From Affinirhizobium straminoryzae (GTDB lineage Bacteria > Pseudomonadota > Alphaproteobacteria > Rhizobiales > Rhizobiaceae), in contig NZ_VJMG01000003.1 of NCBI RefSeq assembly GCF_007004135.1, positions 1-64,000 of the forward strand: a DNA stretch of 64,000 nucleotides, given 5' to 3'. Both the position numbers and the translations under genes were made by a program. Below the pieces are notes generated by a model that made no database searches, had not been told where the DNA came from, and saw only the letters and a list, made by a program, of their open reading frames with translations. Of the stretch, positions 54,110 to 63,100 are shown one piece after another; the stretch's first letter is position 1; each line of letters starts with the position of its first letter.

Positions 54110-55792
54110 ATGAATCTGTTAGCTCAATTCACACAAATCCTTAAGAATTTGGGATCGCTCGGACAGACCAAGCTGCTCGCTCTGGCAGGTGTCGGTGTTC
54201 TGTCGATGGCGATCGTGATCGCGGCGGCACTGTTCGTCAACAAGCCATCCTACGAGCCGCTTTACGTCGGTCTGGAACGTGGCGATCTCAATCAGGTCAG
54301 CGTCGCGCTGGCTGAAGCCGGTATCAATTTCGAGGTCGGGCAGGACGGCAGCAGCATTCGCGTTCCCGTCGGCATGACCAGCAAGGCGCGCCTGCTGCTG
54401 GCCGAACGGGGCCTGCCCAACAGCAGCAATGCCGGTTATGAACTCTTCGACAATGTCGGTTCGCTGGGTCTCACCTCCTTCATGCAGGAAGTGACGCGTG
54501 TGCGTGCGCTGGAAGGGGAGATCTCGCGCTCCATCCAGCAGATCAGCGGCGTTGCCGCCGCCCGCGTCCACATCGTCATGCCTGACGTCGGCAATTTCCG
54601 CCGGGCCGGCCAGAAGCCGACGGCCTCCGTGATGATCCGCGCCAGCAACGAGACAGGCCGCAAGGCCGCGACCTCGATCCGCCATCTGGTCGCCGCGGCC
54701 GTGCCGGGCCTGGAGGTGGACGATGTGACGATCCTCGATTCCACCGGCCAGCTGCTTGCGGCCGGCGACGAGGCGGGCAACAGCTCGGCCAGCCGTTCGC
54801 TGAACGTCGTGCAGTCCGTCCAGCAGGAACTCGAAAGCAATATCGACAAGGCGCTTGCCCCCTTCCTTGGCATGGACAATTTCCGCGCCAGTGCCACGGC
54901 GCTGCTGAACCTCGACAGCCAGCAGGTCCAGGAAGTGGTCTATGACCCGGAATCGCGCGTCGAACGGTCGGTCAAGGTCACCAAGGAAGCGCAGAAGTCG
55001 CAGCAGCGCCAGTCGGATTCGGCTGCAACGGTGGAGCAGAACATTCCGCAGGCCGCCCCCCAGCCGGGTGGCAACAACGGGCCTGAATCCTCCGATCAGT
55101 CGGACAAGAAGGAAGAGCAGACCAACTACGAAATCAATCAGAAGACCACGGCCACGACGCGCAACGGCTACAAGATCGAAAAGATCTCGGTTGCCGTCGT
55201 CGTCAACCGCGGCCGGGTCGCCAAGATGGTGGGCGAGCCCGCCGACCAGGCCAAGATCGATGCCTATCTCGCCGAGATGCAGAAGATCGTGGCAACGGCC
55301 GCCGGTGTCGATACGGCCCGCGGTGACGTGGTGACAATCACCGCCATGGACTTCCTGGAAAGCCAGCTTCTCGATGAGGCAGCCGCAGGTCCGGGCTTCT
55401 CCGAAATCCTGATGCGCAACATGGGCGGGATCATCAATTCGCTCGCCTTCGTCGCCGTCGCCTTCCTGGTCGTGTGGCTTGGTGTTCGGCCGGTGCTGCG
55501 CAGCGTCGGCGGCACCGCGGCCGTGGCCGGCGAGGCCGCCACCGAGAGTGCTGGGCTGGAACTGCCGGACTTCTCGCCGGGCGGTGCAAGCCCCGCCCTC
55601 ATGGACGGCTTCGGCTCCGATTTCGGGTTCGACGGTTCCTCGGATCTGTTCGGCGGCGAGGACGACCCGAATGGCGGCTTCAACCGCCGCGTCAAGGAAG
55701 GTCCGGAGAAGCGTCTCGCCCGGATGGTGGAAATCAGCGAGGAACGTGCCGCCAAGATCCTGCGCAAGTGGGCCGTCGAGCGGGCGGCGTAA
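54110..55792 (+). CDS. fliF: Flagellar M-ring protein FliF
   Basis: A 560-residue inner-membrane MS-ring protein. The first membrane helix is about residues 22-43 (LLALAGVGVLSMAIVIAAAL), the second about 438-462 (GGIINSLAFVAVAFLVVWLG). The periplasmic ring-building region contains EGEISRSIQQISGVAAARVHI and a long polar linker (about 290-350). The C-terminal cytoplasmic tail, GPEKRLARMVEISEERAAKI, binds FliG. It follows the che operon with its own promoter element and ends at a good terminator. Confidence 0.96.
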   Translation: MNLLAQFTQILKNLGSLGQTKLLALAGVGVLSMAIVIAAALFVNKPSYEPLYVGLERGDLNQVSVALAEAGINFEVGQDGSSIRVPVGMTSKARLLLAERGLPNSSNAGYELFDNVGSLGLTSFMQEVTRVRALEGEISRSIQQISGVAAARVHIVMPDVGNFRRAGQKPTASVMIRASNETGRKAATSIRHLVAAAVPGLEVDDVTILDSTGQLLAAGDEAGNSSASRSLNVVQSVQQELESNIDKALAPFLGMDNFRASATALLNLDSQQVQEVVYDPESRVERSVKVTKEAQKSQQRQSDSAATVEQNIPQAAPQPGGNNGPESSDQSDKKEEQTNYEINQKTTATTRNGYKIEKISVAVVVNRGRVAKMVGEPADQAKIDAYLAEMQKIVATAAGVDTARGDVVTITAMDFLESQLLDEAAAGPGFSEILMRNMGGIINSLAFVAVAFLVVWLGVRPVLRSVGGTAAVAGEAATESAGLELPDFSPGGASPALMDGFGSDFGFDGSSDLFGGEDDPNGGFNRRVKEGPEKRLARMVEISEERAAKILRKWAVERAA

Positions 55793-55823
55793 ATGGAACA
55801 ATGATCACGTTTTCGTGAAAACA

Positions 55824-55846
55824 AGGGCCGGCTCTGCCGGCCTTTT
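55824..55846 (+). terminator. Intrinsic terminator after fliF
   Basis: GGCCGGC (55826-55832), loop TCT, GCCGGCC (55836-55842), then TTTT. Located 33 bases after the fliF stop; a clear Rho-independent terminator separating fliF from visNR. Confidence 0.85.
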
Positions 55847-55854
55847 GCTTATCA

Positions 55855-55958
55855 GTTACATATCCCGTAACGTGCGATTGCAGAAACTGTACACTTGTTA
55901 CCAAGCTTTTTAGGAAAACTGAATCGGGTTGTGGCAATTCCGTGGCAGGTTCCTAAAA
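55855..55958 (+). promoter_or_regulatory. Repeat-rich regulatory region upstream of visN
   Basis: Three GTTAC/GTAAC sites occur at 55855-55859, 55867-55871 and 55897-55901. A perfect inverted pair, TTTTAGGAA (55908-55916) and TTCCTAAAA (55950-55958), has centres 42 bases apart, four helical turns, suggesting DNA looping or paired dimer binding. The rest of the 295-base gap shows nothing else. VisNR heads the rhizobial motility cascade, so control signals enter here. Confidence 0.45.
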
Positions 55959-56087
55959 TGACCATGATTCGGACGGGCGCTTCAAAGCGTTCTGATTCGA
56001 AACAGGGGTCGGTCAGCGCAGATGGCATTGGCGTTCGGATATGGCACGCGAGTAGCGAGTTTGTCCCTCGAAGGGGGTTGATGCGGA

Positions 56088-56825
56088 ATGGAGTTGCGCA
56101 GCGCAGAGACTACATTGGAAGGGCGGCATTTCGTTGAGGCCAGTCCGCCAAGAACGTTGCTGCGAGAGCAGGTTCTGCGCCGTCTCGCCCTTGCCGGCGC
56201 CTGCGGCAACATCCAGGCCGCCATGCGCATCCTGTCCGATTATGTCGGCGCCTCGCATTATCTTCTCGCGCGGTACGACCTGATCCAGGAGCAGGGTCTC
56301 GATTTCGTCGTTGCTTCCAACTGGCCCTTCGATCTCGTCCGGCGGTTGGGCGCGGAACTCGCCCGTGGCTATTCCCGCTCCACCGAGGTCGAGAAGTGCC
56401 TGTCGCTGCTGACGCCCCAGTTTGCGCTGCTGCCGGAAGATTACAGCCTGCCGGAAGACATCAGCCGGCAGTATTGCTCGCTCACCTTCTGCGCGGGCCG
56501 GACGCGCTTTTCTGTGATGCTGCTGTTTCTGGACGGCATCATCCTGTCGCAGGACCGCCTGCGCGAGATCGGCCTGCTGGCCGGCTATGCGCTCAGCCTC
56601 GGCGATACGCAGAATGCCCGCGTCGAGCGCGATTTCGAGCTGACGGACCGCGAACTGGAATGTCTTTTCTGGATTGCCGAAGGCAAGACGAGCGACGAGA
56701 TCGCCGTCATTCTCGGCATCTCGCGCAACACCATCAACAACTACATCACCAGCGTCATGCGCAAGACCGCGACCAAGACCCGCTCAGAGGCCATCGCTTA
56801 TGCCGTACGCAACAATCTTGTCTAG
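56088..56825 (+). CDS. visN: LuxR-type flagellar master regulator VisN
   Basis: A 245-residue transcription regulator. The N-terminal ~170 residues resemble an autoinducer-binding-like domain. The C-terminal LuxR helix-turn-helix begins FELTDRELECLFWIAEGKTS (about residues 182-201), with SDEIAVILGISRNTINNYIT as recognition region. VisN and VisR act together as the top activator of flagellar, motility and chemotaxis genes, through Rem, in Sinorhizobium and Agrobacterium. AGGGGG lies upstream of the ATG. visR follows after 10 bases. Confidence 0.93.
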   Translation: MELRSAETTLEGRHFVEASPPRTLLREQVLRRLALAGACGNIQAAMRILSDYVGASHYLLARYDLIQEQGLDFVVASNWPFDLVRRLGAELARGYSRSTEVEKCLSLLTPQFALLPEDYSLPEDISRQYCSLTFCAGRTRFSVMLLFLDGIILSQDRLREIGLLAGYALSLGDTQNARVERDFELTDRELECLFWIAEGKTSDEIAVILGISRNTINNYITSVMRKTATKTRSEAIAYAVRNNLV

Positions 56826-56835
56826 GGAAGGCTGA

Positions 56836-57591
56836 ATGGGCTACTCGCGAACCACGGGAGGAGAGCCGGAGACGGGAATGCAGTATCTTCGCGTTCAGCG
56901 TGCGTCCAGCCGTTCCGATATCTTCCCCAAGCTCGTGGGAATGCAGAAGAGCATGCGGGCGAATCACTTCGCCGTTTTCCGCATCGCCGGCGCCGGCCTG
57001 CCCAACAAGCGCAAGCTGGTCTGCGAGCTGGACAACTGGGGCAGCAGCGCGAGTGAAAACATCAATGTCATGATCGAAGCCTTCGGCGAGATGCTGATCC
57101 ATCACATCGATGTCTCGCTTCTGCCGATGAGCTGGTCCGGTCCCGAAGGCGGTCGCGCGGCCGAGACGGCGGCCGACGAGCCATCGCCGCTCATCCGCCA
57201 TATCGATGATCTGCACCGCATGCCCTATGGCGGCATCGCCTTTCCGGTCCGTCTTGGCGCGGTCGGCAACGGTTACGTGGCCTTCAGCGGTGCCGGGCTC
57301 GACCTTTCGAGTGACACGGTGATCGACCAGCATGTACGCAGCTGTCAGATCATGATGGACCTTCTTGCTCTCGACGAGCGGCGTGCCGTGCCCTCCGAAT
57401 CGCTCAGCGAACGCGAGATTGCCTGTCTGCAGCTTGCCGGGGATGGCCAGATCAGCGAAGAAATCGCCGAGAAGCTGGGCCTGTCCGTCCACACCGTCAA
57501 CGCCTATCTGGGCTCGGCGACGATCAAGCTCGATTCGGTCAACCGGATCCAGGCGATCGCCAAGGCGATCCGCCTGGGGTATATCCAGTAA
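56836..57591 (+). CDS. visR: LuxR-type flagellar master regulator VisR
   Basis: A 251-residue partner of VisN. The N-terminal domain (about residues 20-170) is a putative ligand-binding fold; the C-terminal LuxR domain begins LSEREIACLQLAGDGQISEE (about 188-207) with LGLSVHTVNAYLGSATIKL as recognition region. GGGAAGG precedes the ATG. The two proteins are thought to form a heteromer. visR is convergent with the 145-residue orphan gene, 26 bases away. Confidence 0.93.
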   Translation: MGYSRTTGGEPETGMQYLRVQRASSRSDIFPKLVGMQKSMRANHFAVFRIAGAGLPNKRKLVCELDNWGSSASENINVMIEAFGEMLIHHIDVSLLPMSWSGPEGGRAAETAADEPSPLIRHIDDLHRMPYGGIAFPVRLGAVGNGYVAFSGAGLDLSSDTVIDQHVRSCQIMMDLLALDERRAVPSESLSEREIACLQLAGDGQISEEIAEKLGLSVHTVNAYLGSATIKLDSVNRIQAIAKAIRLGYIQ

Positions 57592-57617
57592 ATCTTGCGT
57601 TTTTTGTCGAGGGAGTG

Positions 57618-58055
57618 TCAGCCAGCGAGTGCGGCGGGCTCCTTCACGAAGCGTGCGTCATGCAGGCTGCGCGACAGGAAGGCGGTGTTTTCCTGCGGGT
57701 CTTCCGAGGGAACCTGGAAGCTGATGTGGTCGATCTCAATGCCGGCCGTCTGGTCGGTCAGTGTCAGGCGGGCATAGACGGAGACGCCACGCGGCTTGAT
57801 CTCGAGATCGAGCACGACCTGCGGCGGGCCGTCCCATTCCAGGCGGTATTCGCCGCCGGAGCCGAAGTTGACGGTGCCGGGGTGAAAATAGAGCTCAGCC
57901 GCCGAGGACACGAGATCGGCAATGCTGCCATAGCGCTCCAGCCGCAGGAGCGAAATCAGGTCACCGGCATCCAGAAGCCGTAACTCGGTCGCCACCGGGT
58001 TGATCGCCTGCGCCAGAATCTTTTCTCTTTCTAACGAGTGGTTGCATTTTCTCAT
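57618..58055 (-). CDS. Conserved hypothetical protein in the flagellar cluster
   Basis: A 145-residue cytoplasmic protein with no recognised domain. It starts MRKCNHSLEREKILAQAIN; the middle has alternating strands (YRLEWDGPPQVVLDLEIKPR) ending in a charged C terminus. No signal peptide or membrane segment is seen. It lies 5 bases after flhB on the same strand, so it is probably co-transcribed with motA-fliM-fliN-fliG-flhB, and convergent with visR. A similar ORF occupies this place in rhizobial flagellar clusters, from memory; its function is unknown. The ribosome site is weak. Confidence 0.75.
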   Translation of the reverse strand: MRKCNHSLEREKILAQAINPVATELRLLDAGDLISLLRLERYGSIADLVSSAAELYFHPGTVNFGSGGEYRLEWDGPPQVVLDLEIKPRGVSVYARLTLTDQTAGIEIDHISFQVPSEDPQENTAFLSRSLHDARFVKEPAALAG

Positions 58056-58060
58056 GTGCT

Positions 58061-59137
58061 CTAGTGCATCCGTTGCTTGGGCGACCGCGAGGCGTAAACC
58101 CGGTGGATCAGTTCTGCCACGGCCTTGTAGAAGACCGGTGGAATGACACTATCGACCGAGACTTGCGCAAACATGGAGCGGGCAAGCGGGGGATCTTCGA
58201 ACACGGGAATGCCGGCTTCCTCGGCCAGCTCGCGGATTTTCAGCGCCACAAGGTCGGTTCCCTTGGCCAGAACGATCGGCGCATCGCTTTCCTCGCGCAC
58301 ATAGCGAAGGGCTACGGCATAATGGGTCGGGTTGGCGATGACGAGCGTGGCGCGCGGCACGTTTTTCATCATGCGGTTGCGGGCGCGGCTGCGCATCAGC
58401 GAGCGCTGGCGTGCCTTGACGGCGGGGTCGCCCTGCGCCTGCTTGTTCTCGTCCTTTACCTCCTGGCGGGTCATTTTCAGCTCGCTGTACCAGTGGTGCC
58501 GCGTCCAGAAGAAGTCGGCCACCGCCAGCGTGGCCGTGGCGAGAAGAATGATGACCATCATCTTCTTCACCGAGCCGTAGAGCACGCCCGGAATGGTCAG
58601 CGGATCGGAGAACATCGCATCGATCGCGTGGACGAAGTCGTTGCGCATGGCGAAATACATGACGACGCCGACCAGCAGCACCTTGAACAGCGACTTGCCG
58701 AATTCCACCATGCCGGGGATGGAGAAGATGCGGCCAAAGCCCTTGGCGAGCGAGACGCGCGACATCTGCGGCCGGACGCGCTCCAGGACCGGCGAGGGCA
58801 TGTTCTGCAGCACGGAGGAGGCGATGCCGAACAGGCAGAACATCAGCATGGCCGGGGCCAGGAAACCGGCCGAGGCCCAGGCGAGGTGCAGGCCGATCGA
58901 CACGACGTCGGTCGCGGTTTCGAGCCGCCACTGCTCCGGCTTCTCGAACAGGTCCTTCAGCGTTTCGCCAAGCGCTGCCGTGCGGTCGGGGAGAAAGAAG
59001 AGCACGAAGAAGTAAAACGCAAGAGACGACGCAAACAGTGTCGCCTCCTTGGAGAATGCCACATTGCCCTTTTCCGCGGCGTCGCGCAGTTTCTTGTGTG
59101 TCGGGCTTTCTGTTTTACTGTCTTTATCCTCGGACAA
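58061..59137 (-). CDS. flhB: Flagellar export switch protein FlhB
   Basis: A 358-residue component of the flagellar type III export gate. The cytoplasmic N terminus [19 protein letters not shown] is followed by four membrane helices (about residues 35-55, 90-112, 148-165, 190-212). The cytoplasmic domain has the autocleavage site N269-P270-T271-H272 followed by YAVALRY, which switches substrate from hook to filament. Translation starts at a TTG with AAGGA 7 bases upstream; no in-frame ATG fits. A 13-bp hairpin lies between it and fliG. Confidence 0.94.
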   Translation of the reverse strand: MSEDKDSKTESPTHKKLRDAAEKGNVAFSKEATLFASSLAFYFFVLFFLPDRTAALGETLKDLFEKPEQWRLETATDVVSIGLHLAWASAGFLAPAMLMFCLFGIASSVLQNMPSPVLERVRPQMSRVSLAKGFGRIFSIPGMVEFGKSLFKVLLVGVVMYFAMRNDFVHAIDAMFSDPLTIPGVLYGSVKKMMVIILLATATLAVADFFWTRHHWYSELKMTRQEVKDENKQAQGDPAVKARQRSLMRSRARNRMMKNVPRATLVIANPTHYAVALRYVREESDAPIVLAKGTDLVALKIRELAEEAGIPVFEDPPLARSMFAQVSVDSVIPPVFYKAVAELIHRVYASRSPKQRMH

Positions 59138-59212
59138 GGCGTCATCCTTGCGTCAGGCGGCATGCGCCGCGTCGGAGCGTTCCGGTCATGCCGCGCCCTC
59201 ATGGAGCGGCAA

Positions 59213-59241
59213 GGGCAAGGACGGCCTTGCCGTCCTTGCCC
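59213..59241. other. Perfect 13-bp hairpin between fliG and flhB
   Basis: GGGCAAGGACGGC (59213-59225), loop CTT, GCCGTCCTTGCCC (59229-59241), perfectly paired. It lies 14 bases after the fliG stop and 76 bases before the flhB TTG. No T-run follows leftward, so it is more likely a processing or partial attenuation element than a full terminator. Confidence 0.7.
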
Positions 59242-59254
59242 AGGTCGTGTGCCG

Positions 59255-60307
59255 TCAGGCGGCGGCTTCGGATGCCTTCTCGCCCTCTGGCTTGGCTTCC
59301 TTCAGCTGGATCTGGCCGGCATTGGCCAGGCGGATCGCTTCCTGCGCCACCGCACGGCGGGCGATTGCCACTTCGCGCGGGTTGATGGCGACGTTGGTCG
59401 CACCCAGATCCGATTCGATCATGCGGCGCTGGCGGGGGCTGATGGCCGACAGCACGGATTCCTTGATGTCGGCCGGCGCGCCGCGCAGCGCCATGGTCAG
59501 GATGTCGGCGGCGATGTCGTTCAGGAGCATCACGCGGCTGCGCTGCGGCATGGCCAGCAGATCCTCGAACAGGAAGATCTTCGGGCGAACCTTGTTGACC
59601 GATTCCTTGCTGATGGTCTCGAGCGAGCTGAGCAGGGTATCGACCTGCGGCTTCTCCAGCTCGTTCATCAGTTCGGCGACCTTGTTCGAGCCGTTCGAAT
59701 TGCGCTCGGCCTCGATCATCTGGATGAGCTCCATCACCCGGTTCTCGATGATCTGGGCGGCCTTCGGGCTGACATCCTTCATGTTGACCGTGCGGTTCAT
59801 GATGTCGGCGCGGCGGCTGTCCGGCATCTGCAGCAGAAGCTTGGCACCGAAGGACGAAGGCAGCATGGAGAGGATGTAGGCGATGGTCTGCGGATGCTCG
59901 CGCTGCAGGAACTTGCCGACGAATTCCGGATCGGCATCCTGCAGGCGGTCCCAGATCGAGGTCTCGTAGGCCTGGAAGGCGGTGCGGCGGCCGAGCAGGC
60001 CATCCACTTCCTCCGGCGTCAGGCCCTCCTCGAGAATGCTCTCGATGGCCTTGGCATTGTCCATCAGGCCGGCGCCCTCGGTGAAGAGGTCCTCGAATTC
60101 GTTGACCAGCTGGAGGAGTTCGTCCGGCGGAATTTCACGCAGTGTCTGCGCCGATGCGATGATCGTCTGCAGCTCGCTCTGCGTGAAATACTTCAACAGC
60201 TTTCCAGCCACCCCCTTGCCCATCGCAAGAAGGACGGCAGCGGCCTTTTCAGCTTGGGATAACGGTTTCGTGGAGACGGCGCTTCCGAAATCGTCAAAGT
60301 CCATCAT
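59255..60307 (-). CDS. fliG: Flagellar motor switch protein FliG
   Basis: A 350-residue switch-complex protein linking the FliF ring to FliM and the stator. The N-terminal FliF-binding part begins PLSQAEKAAAVLLAMGKGVA; the middle domain contains REHPQTIAYILSMLPSSFGA (the EHPQ motif, about residues 138-157); the C-terminal domain carries the charged torque helix DILTMALRGAPADIKESVLS. The C-terminal tail is short and Ala/Glu-rich. Two ATG codons occur in tandem at the start. It is downstream of fliN. Confidence 0.95.
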   Translation of the reverse strand: MMDFDDFGSAVSTKPLSQAEKAAAVLLAMGKGVAGKLLKYFTQSELQTIIASAQTLREIPPDELLQLVNEFEDLFTEGAGLMDNAKAIESILEEGLTPEEVDGLLGRRTAFQAYETSIWDRLQDADPEFVGKFLQREHPQTIAYILSMLPSSFGAKLLLQMPDSRRADIMNRTVNMKDVSPKAAQIIENRVMELIQMIEAERNSNGSNKVAELMNELEKPQVDTLLSSLETISKESVNKVRPKIFLFEDLLAMPQRSRVMLLNDIAADILTMALRGAPADIKESVLSAISPRQRRMIESDLGATNVAINPREVAIARRAVAQEAIRLANAGQIQLKEAKPEGEKASEAAA

Positions 60308-60334
60308 GGTCTTCCCTCACTGTCCCTCATGGGA

Positions 60335-60973
60335 TCAGACTTTCTTTGTGCTCAAGACTTCCGTCAGCTTCACGCCGAAACGCGTATCGTCATTTTCCAG
60401 AACGGTGATCTCGCCCCTGGCGATCCGCCGTCCATTCACCGTGATTTCCACCGGCTCGCCGATCTTCTTGTCGAGCGCGATGATGGCGCCCTCCTCAAGA
60501 CCCATGAGGCCGGAAACCTGCATGCGGCTGGTGCCAAGGACGATCTCGACCGTGATCGGGATGTCCATGATCAGATCGAGATTGGCCGTCAGCGCGCTGC
60601 CCGGCTCCTGCATGCTGGCTGCGCCGGTATCGCCACCGAAGCTTGCGCCGCCGAAACCGCCGCCGCCAAAATCCCCGCCGATATCGCCGCCGCCAAAGGC
60701 TGTGCCCCCGAGGTCCGGACCGCCGAAATCGGAGTCCAGGCTGGAGCCCATGCCAGCGCCCATGTCGAGCCCGCCGCCGAAATCGGAGGTGGGCATTGCC
60801 GTGTCGGTGCTGCCGAATTCGGAACCGAACTCCGCACCGAAATCGCCTGGTGCGCCATCCGAATCTGCCTTCAGCACCCCACGCAGGTCATCGATTGCCT
60901 GGTCGAGCTCCGACTCGTTGCCGAGCGGCGGGAAAGCATCCTCATCGGTCGCGGGTGTTTTCTTCGTAGCCAT
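60335..60973 (-). CDS. fliN: Flagellar motor switch protein FliN with FG-rich N-terminal extension
   Basis: A 212-residue FliN; the family is usually about 100-140 residues. The C-terminal SpoA domain (about residues 128-208) reads [20 protein letters not shown] and [20 protein letters not shown]. The N-terminal 125 residues are acidic, and residues 40-120 form a Gly-rich low-complexity tract with nine Phe-Gly dipeptides (DFGG, EFGS, AFGG, GFGG and similar). The C-ring function is conserved; the role of the tract is unknown. It lies between fliM and fliG. Confidence 0.93.
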   Translation of the reverse strand: MATKKTPATDEDAFPPLGNESELDQAIDDLRGVLKADSDGAPGDFGAEFGSEFGSTDTAMPTSDFGGGLDMGAGMGSSLDSDFGGPDLGGTAFGGGDIGGDFGGGGFGGASFGGDTGAASMQEPGSALTANLDLIMDIPITVEIVLGTSRMQVSGLMGLEEGAIIALDKKIGEPVEITVNGRRIARGEITVLENDDTRFGVKLTEVLSTKKV

Positions 60974-61042
60974 GAGACCATTATTCCTGTTGAAACTTGC
61001 GCCAGGCTGCCCATTTGTGCGCTGCGGAAGGGGCGGCCCCGA

Positions 61043-61987
61043 TTATCCGATCAGGTGACGGATCAGCTCGTCCTCGGTGCTGACATTGTCCCTGACCCTC
61101 ACCGTGTACCGCTCGCCGGAGCGGCCGAATTCACAGTTGTACATATCCTTGCCGTTGGCCCGGACCTGTACCTTCACATCGTCCTTGTCCTCGAAGGGGA
61201 TGACATCGCCGACGGCGAGCCTGGAAATCGTCTGGAGTGCCAGTGTCTGCAGACGAATGCGGGCTTCCAGCGTCACCTGCGAGCGGTGCACCTGCTCCAT
61301 CAGCTTGTCGTGCCATTCCTGCCTGTTCTTGGCGACCTGGCCCTTCGGTTTCGGCACGACGACCTTGGTCTTCAAGAGCGCGCGCTGGGGAATGATCAGC
61401 GCGATTTCCGAGGTGACCTTCCCGAGATCGATCGCAAGCCGGATCGTCGCGCCATATTCCAGCGGCGCCTCCGGATCGGGGGCCGGGCGGTCGCCGGCAT
61501 TGTGGGGACGCTCCAGCAGCGGCTCGAAGCTGCCGGGCGCATTGACGCCGGAGCGCAGCACGTTGGCGATGCGCTCGAACACCATGGTTGCCAGGTCCAG
61601 CTCGATGTCTGAAAGCGGACGCTCCGGCGGTTGCTGCACCATGGATTCCTCGGCGCCCAGCATGCGTTCCATCAGCGCAATGACGAAGCCGCTGCCGCAG
61701 GCCAGCACGAAGTTCGGGCACCAGTTGCGCAGCTGGCCGTCGCTGAAGGACACCGTGTCGCCCAGTTCGGCGATCAGGTCGCGCATCAGGCCGGACTGGA
61801 AGCCGACATAGGAGACCTCGATGCCGATGCCCGTCTCGCTGTGGAACACATCCGGCAGGAAGACGGAATAGAGCTGGCCGAAGTCGCCGCAGATCTTCTC
61901 GACAGTCTTGCGGTCGCCCAGCCCGTTGGTCAGCTTGGCGAGAAGCGCGTGATCGATGCGCACAACGCTGTTCTGTTCGTCGCTCAT
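61043..61987 (-). CDS. fliM: Flagellar motor switch protein FliM
   Basis: A 314-residue C-ring protein that binds CheY-P and sets rotation direction or speed. It contains the CheC-like middle domain and a C-terminal SpoA domain ending with RVRDNVSTEDELIRHLIG; typical segments are VRIDHALLAKLTNGLGDRK at the N terminus and GDVIPFEDKDDVKVQV near residue 268. The N-terminal CheY-binding peptide of enteric FliM (LSQxEIDALL) is not obvious. The start lies 3 bases after the motA stop, so the two are coupled. Confidence 0.9.
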   Translation of the reverse strand: MSDEQNSVVRIDHALLAKLTNGLGDRKTVEKICGDFGQLYSVFLPDVFHSETGIGIEVSYVGFQSGLMRDLIAELGDTVSFSDGQLRNWCPNFVLACGSGFVIALMERMLGAEESMVQQPPERPLSDIELDLATMVFERIANVLRSGVNAPGSFEPLLERPHNAGDRPAPDPEAPLEYGATIRLAIDLGKVTSEIALIIPQRALLKTKVVVPKPKGQVAKNRQEWHDKLMEQVHRSQVTLEARIRLQTLALQTISRLAVGDVIPFEDKDDVKVQVRANGKDMYNCEFGRSGERYTVRVRDNVSTEDELIRHLIG

Positions 61988-61990
61988 GGA

Positions 61991-62869
61991 TCAGGCCGCC
62001 TTGCTTTCGCCACCACCACCGGGGTTCATCATTTCCTGCTCCACGGCGTCGATCGAGGGACGCTCGTAGCCGGAAATCGTCTTGCGGCCATATTCCAGCG
62101 CCACCTGCGGCACGGAGCCGTTCATGTAGGCGATCAGGGTCTGCTTCACGACGATGTAGAGACGATGCTGCTTGTTGCGGACGATCTTGATCTGCGAGCA
62201 GAGCGGGCTGACCACGCAATAGGACAGGAAGATGCCGAGCATGGTGCCGACGAGCGCCGCGCCGATCAGGCCGCCAAGCACTTCCGGCGATTCGTTGATC
62301 TTGGCCATGGCCTTGATGACGCCGAGCACGGCGGCGACGATACCGATCGCCGGGAAGGCATCGCCCATCGTCGCCATGGCGTCATAGGCCTTCATCTTGT
62401 CGTGCAGGATGGTCTCAAGCTCCTCGTCCATCAGCGCCTCGATCTCGTGGCTGCGCGCATTGCCGATGATGATCAGGCGTACATAGTCGCAGATGAAGGA
62501 GGTCAGTTCCTTGTTCTTCAGCACCGTCGGGGCCGCGAGGAAGATCGTGGATTCATCCGGGTTGTCGATATGGGCCTCGATCTCGTTGCGAGACTTGGTG
62601 CGCAGGTCGCGCATCAGCGAGTAGAGCACGCCGAGAACATCGAGATAGTTACGTTCCTTGGGAACGGCATATTTGAAGGCTTCGCCGAGCGCCTTGCCGG
62701 CATCCTTCACAGTTTTCATGGGGTTGGCCATGACGAAGCCGCCAAGGCCTGCACCGCCGATAATCACGAGTTCGAAGGGCTGTATCAGCGCCTCGATGTG
62801 ACCGCCCATCGCCATGAAGCCGCCGAGGATGCAGCCAAGTGTGATCACAAATCCGATAATGATGGTCAT
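61991..62869 (-). CDS. motA: Flagellar stator protein MotA
   Basis: A 292-residue proton-channel stator subunit with four membrane helices (about residues 3-23, 30-50, 170-190, 200-222). The cytoplasmic loop [20 protein letters not shown] carries the charged residues that contact FliG. The signature of family Mot[21 protein letters not shown], is near the N terminus. The ATG at 62869 gives the standard N terminus; a longer frame to 62965 is not supported. It heads the leftward motA-fliM-fliN-fliG-flhB transcript. MotB is not in the window. Confidence 0.94.
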   Translation of the reverse strand: MTIIIGFVITLGCILGGFMAMGGHIEALIQPFELVIIGGAGLGGFVMANPMKTVKDAGKALGEAFKYAVPKERNYLDVLGVLYSLMRDLRTKSRNEIEAHIDNPDESTIFLAAPTVLKNKELTSFICDYVRLIIIGNARSHEIEALMDEELETILHDKMKAYDAMATMGDAFPAIGIVAAVLGVIKAMAKINESPEVLGGLIGAALVGTMLGIFLSYCVVSPLCSQIKIVRNKQHRLYIVVKQTLIAYMNGSVPQVALEYGRKTISGYERPSIDAVEQEMMNPGGGGESKAA

Positions 62870-62971
62870 CGCGTGCCCGTGCCGTCGTTGTAACAGGTGT
62901 CGGAATAGAGGGCGTGGCTTGCGTGAGGCTGGGTTCGGGTGCCGTGCTGGGGCATCCCGAAGCAAACAGTT

Positions 62972-63000
62972 TCGCGCAAGTCTGCCTTCCTAAGGTCCGC
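62972..63000 (+). promoter_or_regulatory. Flagellar class-II-type promoter element upstream of flgF
   Basis: TCGCGCAAG (62972-62980) and CTTCCTAAGGT (62986-62996), with the same 14-base offset as the fliF element, 105 bases before flgF and divergent from motA. It is oriented toward flgF-fliI. Conservation at two flagellar promoters is seen directly; the binding protein is inferred. Confidence 0.6.
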
Positions 63001-63100
63001 TGCATCGGGGAGGCATCATCCCCTCTCTTCCTGGTGGAGGGGCGCCCGTCATGGGCCGTGCCTTCGCATCGACTGGTAAAGTGACACGGAGGCAGATGAC

